From Uranotaenia lowii (Eukaryota; Arthropoda; Insecta; Diptera; Culicidae), in the NCBI RefSeq assembly GCF_029784155.1, contig NC_073693.1, positions 229,231,961-229,295,960 on the forward strand: a DNA stretch of 64,000 nt, read 5' to 3'. Shown one piece after another: positions 56,086 to 64,000 of this stretch; position 1 is the first letter of the stretch; every line of letters starts with the position of its first letter. The position numbers were made by a program, and so were the translations under genes. The notes under the pieces are model-generated. The model did not search any database and was not told where the DNA came from. It worked only from the letters and a program-made list of their open reading frames with translations.

Positions 56086-56939
56086 CTTAGAAATTTCTAA
56101 GAAGTTTTGCTCTAAAACCTTGTTAAACACTCACTCTGCAGGTTTTCAGTGGTAGTTTTTCTTAGATTTTGAAAGTTCCACTAATCTCTGAAACGAAGTC
56201 ATCCATTTTATAATGTTATGAAAAAGGTGTTCGAGTTCTGATCATTTTCTTTTATTCTTTGGCACAACTATCGCATTAATCATCGTGAAATCGTTAGATT
56301 TTTTTTTATTCGCGGTTTCATACGGTTTTTATATTCTCAAAATTGGATGGTAGAATGACAAACAATTATTGAAAAGTTATAAATTACCAAGTTGAACTGT
56401 GCCAAACTTAAAAACTTAAGATTCAATTACTAAATAGTTTCAAGCGTTGGATTTGGTTTTAACTTTCGGCAGAAAATGCACGTTTAGTTGTTTTTTCCCC
56501 CGTTTAAATTTTTACATTATTATCAAATAACTTTGGGTATAATTAATTTTTCTTTTTCTCTGAGGAATTCGAAAAATTTGAATTTTCATCGATATATTCC
56601 TAACAGGCGAGTAGGATCATCCTGATTGTAGACTCATTATTTCATCTAAGAACCTCGTGCTTGTGCCCCGTGCTACGATCAGTACAAAGAAAAATCCCGC
56701 CAAAAAAATCGCTATCAAGTTTTTAATCATTAGCAGGCTTTGGTTTGCTGTCCCCTACTTGTGAACTCTGGAAGGTCGTTTCTAATGCTCGGCCCATGAC
56801 CATGGTTATGGTGAAAACAACCCCGCCAAAGGGAAAAAATGGTTTTGAAAAATGGGTGCCATGACTTTTGATTCGTGGAAATAAAAACGAAAGTTGTATA
56901 GGAGGGTCCCTTTTCCTAGGTGGGAGGGGCTCAAAACTA
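56086..56939. other. Remaining body of the nested element, no gene
   Basis: AT-rich, with no recognised feature apart from the adjoining insertions. Confidence 0.4.
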
Positions 56940-58544
56940 CAGTGAGCGAAATAAGAATAGCACCACTATGTTTTTTGCTTGTTAAAATATGAATGATTGA
57001 AACTCACGAAAATTTTCTTTCACAGATTGTTCTGAATTGCTTAACGGATAAATCAAGCATAAGTTTACTTTTTTTGGACGTTGCAATTGGCGTTGAGGAC
57101 CAAAAATGTGGAAAAGGGGTGCGAAATAAGAATAGAACCACTTGAGTTTTTCTAACAAAAACTAGATTATTTTCAAAAATTTACTGTGTAATAGTGAATA
57201 ATAATGCTTCTACGAGTTATTTGAATAGAAAACTGCATTTAAGGAGTTTTCCAGAATTTCAAAGGATTTCAGTGGTTTAAAAATGGGGGTTTTAAGAGAT
57301 GCTCCTCTAGCGTTAAGGAATTAAACATTTGAGCTGTAATTCTTTATCAAATTACTAACTTTCTTCATTAAAATGACGTGAAATGATGAAACAAATATTC
57401 GGTATTAATTTTTAATCAGAAAAAATTAGTTGGAAATCAAAAACTTTGATTTTGTTCAATAAACCACACTTTTTTCAGGTTTCAAGTCGTAGATGGCAGC
57501 ACTATCTTGCAGTTAATACCAAATTTTGTCTCAATATTGGTTTTCTAGGTTTATTAAGGCCCATATTCATCATTTTGAGGTATTTTCCCATTACATTTTT
57601 GTGGAAGTTCACGCTGCAGAAAGCTTTTCCGGATTTGCAAAAGAATCACCAGCACAAAAATGTACAACCGCCAAAATTCCTGCTCATCTCAACTTCCAAT
57701 TTAATTGCAAATCATACCAATAATACTGCTAGCCGTCTGGTCCATCAAGCTGCATCCCAAAGTATAACTTTATTCTGGTAGTCGGTCCAAAAAAATTCAC
57801 TTTTAGTGACCTTGATGCAATTCTATTTTTTTTTTGGATTTAGTGATCTTAGAATTTCCAAAGCGTTCACACGGTACATGTATTTATTTCTTGACCAAAA
57901 TCGTCCAGCACTACCTATGTAATCCCAGATATTCGAAAATGGGCATGAATTTGGTTTAATGGCAAGATAGTGCTGCCCTCTATGACTTAAAACTAGAGAG
58001 AGAGTGTTTGATTATTAAAAAACATTAGTATTTTTGAATTCTAACCTGCTTTTTGGATTCAAACTTAGCCTCAAATCTATGTTTCAATCATTTTGAATCA
58101 TACTTATGAATGTTAATGAAGAAATCAAGCAGCCTGATAAAGTTTTATAGCTCAAATATCAAATTCCTTAACGCTAGAGGAGCATCTCTCAAAACCCTCA
58201 TTTTAAGACCTTTGAAAACCTTTGGAATTATGAAAAACTCCTAAAATGCAGTTTTCTATTCAAATAACTCGTAGAAGCAATATTATTGACTTTTACAGAA
58301 TAAATTTTTAAAACTAACCTAGTTTTTGTTGAAAAAAGTCAAGTGGTTCTATTCTTATTTCGCACCCCTTTTCCACATTTTTGGTCCTCAACGCCAATTG
58401 CATAGTCCAAAAAAAGTAAACTTATGCTTGATTTATCCGTTAAGCAATTCAGAACAATCTGTGGAAGAAAATTTTCGTAATTTTCAATCATTCATATTTT
58501 AACAAGCAAAACACATAGTGGTGCTATTCTTATTTCGCTCACTG
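56940..58544. mobile_element. Tc1-like foldback element, 1.6 kb
   Basis: Starts CAGTGAGCGAAATAAGAATA after TA (56938-56939) and ends with the complement, CGCTCACTG, before TA (58545-58546). The arms pair for about 600 bp (56940-57530 against 57945-58544), including GAATAGAACCACTTGAG / CAAGTGGTTCTATTC and GATGGCAGCACTATCTTG / CAAGATAGTGCTGCC. The centre of about 400 bp does not pair. The 111-codon frame at 57446-57781 crosses an arm and has no recognisable similarity. The long inverted arms and TA targets suit a Tc1/mariner-derived foldback MITE. Confidence 0.85.
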
Positions 58545-58893
58545 TATTACTAAAACCTTACCATAGTCCAAATACATAACTGTACCAAATTTCAGGCTGA
58601 TCGGTTAAGCGGTGTGGATTTGTATAAGGTGCATACAAACAAACATATATAGTCCAACTCATCTTTATATACATATTAGAAGATGATCAAGATTGCACTA
58701 AACGGTGAGGCGTGTAGATTCATCAAACAAAGCAATAACAAAATAATCTAGGTCTGTTTGTAGAATTCCAAAAATCATCACATGCTCATACATTATGTTC
58801 CTGATGTTTTGTTTGACGGATGATGCTTTGATGCTATTAGCCGTATAATGTAACAATAAAAAATCAATCATGAATGGTATTGTAAAAAAAAAT

Positions 58894-58970
58894 CCCCTCG
58901 AACAGGAATCGAACTCGAGTCTTCTGATTACCTCTCCGACACCTTACCAATAGGTCAAACCGACAGACGA
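58894..58970 (-). repeat. tRNA-like block in the right TIR
   Basis: On the minus strand: TTTGACCTATTGGTAAGG (box A region), GTCGGAGAGGTAATCAGAAG, then GAGTTCGATTCCTG (box B). It is better preserved than the partner at 51458-51533, but acceptor-stem pairing is still not convincing. Confidence 0.6.
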
Positions 58971-59463
58971 AACAAGTCAAGCTTTAGCTCTATTATTCAG
59001 TTGACTTCATCGAGTCGAATTTGCTGCTAGATTATACGGCAGAAAATGCTCATTATGCCTTTATTGATAGTGCTCTGTTCGCCGCAGGTCAACAAATTTA
59101 AGTAAAAACGCGTTTAAAAATGGATTAAAGTGAAAAATCAAAACTTATATGATGGTGAAAATTTAAAAATAATGTCTAAATCATGTTGCAGTGCGGACAT
59201 TTCAGATCAAGATGATTTAAAGGTCATTAAAGCTTATTTGGTGGTGCTCAAAAATTATTTTATTTTCGTCACTTGAGAACCTAGCTGGTTATTATTTAAT
59301 ATTTCTGTAAAAATGAAAAGGATATTTCTTTTTTGGTGGAAAATAAATACTATCGGTAGTACAAAACAAATCCTCATGAAAATTTGTTTAAGAAAATACG
59401 TACTTTTGTAGAAAAAAGGAGTGCTTATTATGCCCTTGGTGCTCGTTATGCCCTTATCTCCCC

Positions 59464-62215
59464 TATTGGATTTTTATTCTAATATAAATATTTCTTCAAA
59501 ATGTTTTGTTCAACTGACTTAACTCAAGAAAAAAGAACGGTGTTCGGTTTTTTAATATATTTTTGAACCGGTTGATAAGATTTGTGGATTTTTTGTTCTT
59601 CAATTTATTTTACTTTTTTGTGTCTACACCAATAGAAGAGGATGCCAAAATTCAATGCCTATTTAGCAAATTTTTGTGTTGAAAATATATGATTGTATAT
59701 GATTGAATATGAATATGATATGATTGAAAATGCACTACTGGCGTAAAGATACAAGCTCAAACGCAAAATGATGCATGAGCACTACATTCAAGCGAAACAA
59801 GGAAAACATGTTATGTGATTTTTCATCCTAATGGTCAATTCATCCCAAAAATATAGAAATATATTGAAACTCAAACTCACTGCAACATCTTATCTCGGCT
59901 TGCCAGTCCGGTATCTTAACCAGTGCATCATCTGAGCTGGTTATCGAACGAAAGTTTATTGTCATAATCCTTCTGGCACAGCCGATTACCAAAAAACGCA
60001 CTACATTGGCCGTCTGCCGTTTGGTCGATGTTTTTTCTACGGATGGATTTTCAACGAATTTGATAACTACTTTTTTTTTTTGTTTTTGTTTCCTTTCTAG
60101 ATATCATGCATAAACAAATTTACTTAACAACCTTTCCCCAGAATTACATTTTCGTATCTCTCATGTCTATCGTCTGAGTTTTCTTGTACAGATAAGTCAC
60201 ATATCCGTCAACTGAACCATCACCAGGCTGTCCAATAGAGATATCGTGATTCCGAATCAAAACGGTTCATTTGTCCTAATTGATAGCCATTTAAGCGCTG
60301 TAAACTGAACTGTGGGGCTGTCAATGAGTGAAAATTTAAACCGCACCAAACCGACCACCGATTGATGGTTACTCACCGTAGGCTATCCAATCGTGTTATC
60401 GCGTCTTTCGATTGACGACCCGGCCATTCATTGTTGTTACCGGTGAAGCCGGTTGGTGGTCCCTCATTCAGTCGTTTGTTTGACACCAGTCGTAAAGTTT
60501 CTGACTGTGACAGCATGGTGAGACAGATTGAGGATTCGATTTAATCGCGCTCGATTCAATGAAGTACACTGTCGATTTGAAGATTTAAAATACATTTTTT
60601 TATCACAGTTTATATAGGAATACTTTTTTGAGATTTTTGAATTTCCAATGTAATTTCATAGCAATTTACACTTAAAATAAAATATTTCAAAAATTGTGAA
60701 CTCCCATGTTGAACTTTGAGGATGTTAAAAAATGATTGACATTTTGTCAGATGCACATTTCCCGTATAGAACTGATTAAAGTGATCAAATGCTTTTTTTT
60801 TTGCATTTTTTCCAAATACATTGTTCGATTACTATCCGAAGACAAAAAATAAATTCATTTTGATAATAAAGAAGATGTTATGTGATTGTAAGAAATGCTG
60901 ATATTCTTGATATCAACTTGAACATATGTACATTGAAAAATATGTGAAGGAATCTAATTTCACGGCTCGACTATCGAGGTAATCTGCCATAAAATTGGTG
61001 CGAAATTTTTGTGGGAAGCATTTCTCGAAAAACGTATGTCTACAAATAGAAAGCATGCATATGGAACTGAGTGAATGTTTTTATGCAACGAAAGTGCCAT
61101 CTCAAGTTTTTACTCACACAATAACATGTGGTTTACTTTTTTTCGCTTTGCGAAAAAAAAATATGTTGGCGACAAAACGAAGGCATTCTAAAACAGTCTT
61201 CGAATTTTTGGATAAGGTAGCTAATTGAAACGAATTGTTTTCTGATGCGATCGTAATTGTAAAAAAAATATTTCATATTCAGTATAAAAAAAATGTGTAA
61301 AGAACATTTATAAGATATGCCAGGAATAAAATTGTTACAACAAGGTGTTCTCATCTTCTTCGCAGTCCCAACCATGATGCAGTGAGTTTCCCGTTTCCTC
61401 CTCAAACACCCTCGTTTAACAACTCATGGAACAAATTGGCTGGATAAGCTTAATTCGAACACGACCCCTTAGTGGGAAAAGCCGAAGTGAAATGGGAAAC
61501 TCCGCATTATCCACAGCCGCCCCCCAAAATTCATACATGTTCCAATCGAATTGTGCCATATGATGCCATTAAGTTCGAATCGTTTGCCAGGAAGCCAGCA
61601 CAGCTACAGACATATAGGTGGGGAGTAGGGAGGTACCCACTTTTAGCACGAAAATCATACCGCTCGCGTTAGCAAAAATGGCGAAATCCTAATTCCCGGA
61701 CATGCCTGAGCATAAGCAAATGGCAATTTCAGGGATGTAGGGGTGTTTCAATAATTGAAAGAATATAAATTAAAACAAATTTATTTGGCGTTTTGAATTC
61801 AAAATAGCAGAATCATTAAAATTTACAATATTTTCAGTCAATGAAAAAAAAACAAAAGTTAGACACGTATCAACTTCAACGAAATGAGATTGTACAGCTT
61901 CCCATTCGCAAATCACCCACGATGAAACACTAAACATTTGAGTATGCCTGTAATTGTATGTATCAATTGAATGTGCGCAGGAAGTTATATGTATTCGTAT
62001 GGAATTGAAAGCCAAAATTTGTCGGATGCCGATTAAACCATTCCAGAGCTCAAAAGTCATTGAAGGGTGTTCAAATGTCGCGACGATGGCTGGCCAACGT
62101 TTATGAGCAATACGATCGGGATAATTAGAGCCGAAAATTAATTGAACCCATTCAAACCTGGGTGACAGAACAAACGGTCATATGAAATTCCGAGCATATT
62201 CGTAGAAAGTCTAGA
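59464..62215. other. Right part of duplicate B, no gene seen
   Basis: 59466-59630 is flank missing from A. The rest matches 18876-21430. Near 61137-61162 copy B has an extra 22 bp or so that includes a small palindrome (TTTTTCGCTTTGCGAAAAA). No frame is supported. Confidence 0.45.
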
Positions 62216-62439
62216 ACTTATGTTGATTGAAATGTCTTTTTTAAGTTTACTCTCCCTTGATTTTTCCCCAATTTTGTTCATGTTTGTCTCTTTTCCTCAT
62301 AATAAGTTGATGCAAAGAAAACTCAAGAATAAGTTCGAGAATTCACGGAGTAAAAAGTATAGTATTTCCAACAATAATCCACTTATATTCAATCCTATAT
62401 CTGATTGCTTCTCGACCAACTATAACTATCAAACTATCA

Positions 62440-62740
62440 ACAATACATATAATAAACAGTCTAATTGATTTCGTACATTCAACAATAAATATAATACATT
62501 AAACTATGGTTGTATGATCAATTTCGTGCATTCAACTATAAATACAATACTATAATGTACGATTGATGTCATACATTCAACAGTAGTTATAGTAGTTTCA
62601 ACCTGATTATATGATTGGTTTGATTATAAATTTGATAGATTCATCTATCATAATATGATTGATTGATTTATAAATATGAAAGATTCAATTCTATTTCTAT
62701 GATTGATTCAATGAGGTCCACTATAAATATTGTAAATTTG
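62440..62740. repeat. Degenerate short tandem repeats
   Basis: Blocks of about 45-65 bp built from ACATTCAACAATAAATATAA-like and TATGATTGATT-like phrases recur five or six times with much variation. They lie just beyond the right edge of copy B. Non-coding. Confidence 0.5.
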
Positions 62741-62869
62741 AATTCTGTTTATATTGGAAGTTATCATTTCTTAAGATGTTTTTTTGCGATATAATTTTTT
62801 TTGGTATTTTCGGTTTAATTTTCTTTTAATTTATTATTTCAGTACATCTAGTTTGTTTTAGCTGCCACG

Positions 62870-63421
62870 ATGCTAGAGCTGACCGGAAATCCCGATATCC
62901 ACGTCCTAGTTCCTCTGCTGTTGTTCTCTTTGCATCTTGATGCATTTACCCAGCAAGTTTTGCGTCTTAACAAATCGGTCCCGGAAGACTTTCTTAGAAG
63001 TCCGTGCTTCTGCACCCGTCAAAGATTGACCTTGTGGGGGGAAAATTCACTCAATATCTTGACATCAATCTATCATACGCTGACTTACCTATGCTAGTTT
63101 CCATGCTTGGCGTCGCTCCTCAGATTTGCCCGTTCAGAGTAAGAGCGTGTATTTTTTTCGCTGTGCTCTTCCCAAACGGAGAATCTTTAAAAAATGCTCA
63201 GTTACCTCCAGAGCGACCAAGCGTCCACCCAAGTGTGGGCAAGAGAAGCAAGCAAACTGATGAAGTGCGTTCTCGGTGCAGATAAATTCGTTCGCACTCG
63301 GGCGAAAGAGAAGCTTTACAGAAAACTCGGTTTGTCTTCATCGGTTGCGTCTGGATCGATGTTTCGAAGTGCGTCAGAATTTACAATGCAAAACATAAAT
63401 CTAACGGAACTAAATCAATAA
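62870..63421 (+). pseudogene. Broken coding fragments of unknown family
   Basis: Three overlapping pieces in two frames look like one damaged gene. 62870-63097 starts with ATG and reads MLELTGNPDIHVLVPLLLF; a second frame, 63004-63285, includes YLDINLSYADLPMLVSMLG; the first frame returns at 63194-63421 with QVWAREASKLMKCVLGADKF and ends in a normal stop. Frame changes near 63000 and 63195 would have to be mutations. Base composition is less AT-rich than the surroundings. AATAAA follows at 63476-63481. I do not recognise the family. An old RNA-virus nucleoprotein copy integrated in the genome is one possibility, because such helical, Leu-rich fragments are common in mosquito genomes. A decayed cellular gene or TE gag is equally open. 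Confidence 0.45.
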
Positions 63422-64000
63422 CGCCAAAGGTAGTTAAGATAGAATGCTGGTGGCTTCGACAATATTGCTCTGTATAATAAAGCGCATTTTTTGATATGAA
63501 ATATAAAGTTTAGAGGTCCACCAATAGCAAGATATAAATCATAACTTTCTTGTTTAGCATTTTAGAGCTTAAGTTTTTTCCACAAAGTTATTTATCTCAA
63601 TAAAACACACAACTTTGCTAAACATGTCAAAGTTCTACAATCTTAACCCAAGGAGATACGGTTAAATTAAAAAAAAAGAAAACTTTACAAAAAGTTATTG
63701 TTTTTATCGCGCTACTTTTAATCTCTCCACTTTAAATTTTATATCAAAATATGCGAATTAACAACTTTGTCCAAAACACCTATCTGGTCATTCATGAGCG
63801 AGTTCCTCTAGATTGATGTTCTGCACCAGGACCAATGATTAGCTTCCAAAGCTTTCTTCGGTCAAAAAATATCGAAAACATAGCGGTAAAGAAAGATAAA
63901 TCCTACATTTTACGATTTGTGAAAGTTTTGCAGTTTTATTTCTTAAATTTGTCCCAGATCTCTGCGTAATTTTCACGTTTTGTTTAATAGACAAAGATTT
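63422..64000. other. AT-rich end of window, no gene seen
   Basis: Apart from the AATAAA at 63476-63481 that may belong to the upstream fragments, no feature is recognised. Confidence 0.5.

Larger units (their letters stand above)
51565..58680. mobile_element. Element inside the nest, possible AGATGAT target duplication
   Basis: AGATGAT occurs at 51558-51564 and at 58681-58687. Between them the left side starts TTTACCCGGCCTTGCTCGGGT, a small hairpin (CCCG...CGGG). The right side ends with AATTTCAGGCTGATCGGTTA, then CATACAAACAAACATATATAG and TATATACATATT, a pattern often seen at the 3' side of insect repeats. No coding sequence is preserved. Its superfamily is uncertain and the 7-bp match could be chance. 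Confidence 0.4.
51254..59463. mobile_element. 8.2-kb TA-flanked TIR element, heavily nested
   Basis: The ends are GGGGAGATAAGGGCATAA on the left and its complement on the right (TTATGCCCTTATCTCCCC), each bordered by TA (51252-51253 and 59464-59465). The similarity between ends extends about 290 bp inward and includes GTTTTCTGCCG, ATTCGACTCGATGAAGTCAA and a tRNA-like block. The right end holds about 400 extra bp. Short GGCATAATGAGCA motifs recur near both ends and may bind a transposase. No transposase frame is present. Most of the inside consists of later insertions. TA targets suggest Tc1/mariner-like ancestry. Confidence 0.7.
43946..62215. repeat. Segmental duplication, copy B
   Basis: Counterpart of 7727-21430. 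Homologous parts are 43946-51253 (against 7727-18467, minus A's two insertions) and 59630-62215 (against 18876-21430). Between them lies the 8.2-kb nest 51254-59463 and about 165 bp of flank absent from A. The two copies lie about 36 kb apart in direct orientation. Confidence 0.9.

Noticed and set aside
57446..57781. 111-codon frame in the foldback element
   Set aside because: Crosses an inverted-repeat arm and the core; low-complexity hydrophobic start and no similarity.
58894..58970. Functional tRNA gene
   Set aside because: Box A and box B are good but the acceptor stem does not pair convincingly, and the block is embedded in a transposon end.

Overview
The window reads as nuclear DNA from an insect, most likely a mosquito. 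It is AT-rich, has no bacterial-style gene packing, and is full of eukaryotic transposable elements. The main pointer to mosquitoes is a mariner-type transposase whose third acidic residue lies 37 residues after the second (DD37E), a group first described from mosquitoes. Supporting signs are CR1-like LINEs, a BEL/Pao-type LTR element, a Helitron, hAT, pogo and Tc1 non-autonomous elements and tRNA-derived repeats. The species is not identifiable by eye. Two runs of exactly 500 N (6355-6854 and 26661-27160) look like scaffold placeholders of unknown true length.

Layout. 1-5600: old repeats, then a broken DD37E mariner (1900-5598) interrupted by an antisense LINE fragment that is itself interrupted by a Helitron (2992-4584). 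5601-6854: plain sequence, then a gap. 6855-7726: a second mariner. 7727-21430: copy A of a large segmental duplication, carrying a young 2.8-kb LTR element (14707-17499) missing from copy B. 21431-28615: mostly featureless AT-rich DNA with a LINE relic (23822-24240) and a mariner end running into the second gap. 29293-30885: a dead acyl-CoA synthetase / luciferase-like gene on the minus strand. 30886-39824: mostly featureless, with one palindromic MITE. 39827-44220: a MITE holding a third mariner, which holds a LINE with an unbroken 726-codon frame. 43946-62215: copy B of the duplication, expanded by an 8.2-kb nest of elements (51254-59463). 62440-63480: degenerate short repeats, then broken coding fragments of unknown family.

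No intact cellular gene could be supported. The only long unbroken frame is the LINE reverse transcriptase. The acyl-CoA synthetase is a pseudogene. A 73-codon frame (8235-8456), a possible last exon kept in both duplicates (11360-11527 and 46946-47113) and the fragments at 62870-63421 are the coding-like items that remain unexplained.

The main value of the window is its layered history. Mariner and MITE insertions came before the duplication. The LTR element, a 613-bp insert and probably much of the 8.2-kb nest separate the two copies afterwards. Several insertions can be read exactly from target-site duplications: CAGAT for the LTR element, GTAGTTCT for the hAT element, and TA for the mariner, Tc1 and MITE elements. 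Two are also supported by uninterrupted counterparts: the empty site in copy B, and the LINE frame that runs on across the Helitron site. I found no convincing new biochemical system. The unexplained coding fragments, the patchwork identity of the duplicates and the tRNA-like modules inside terminal inverted repeats are the best leads.
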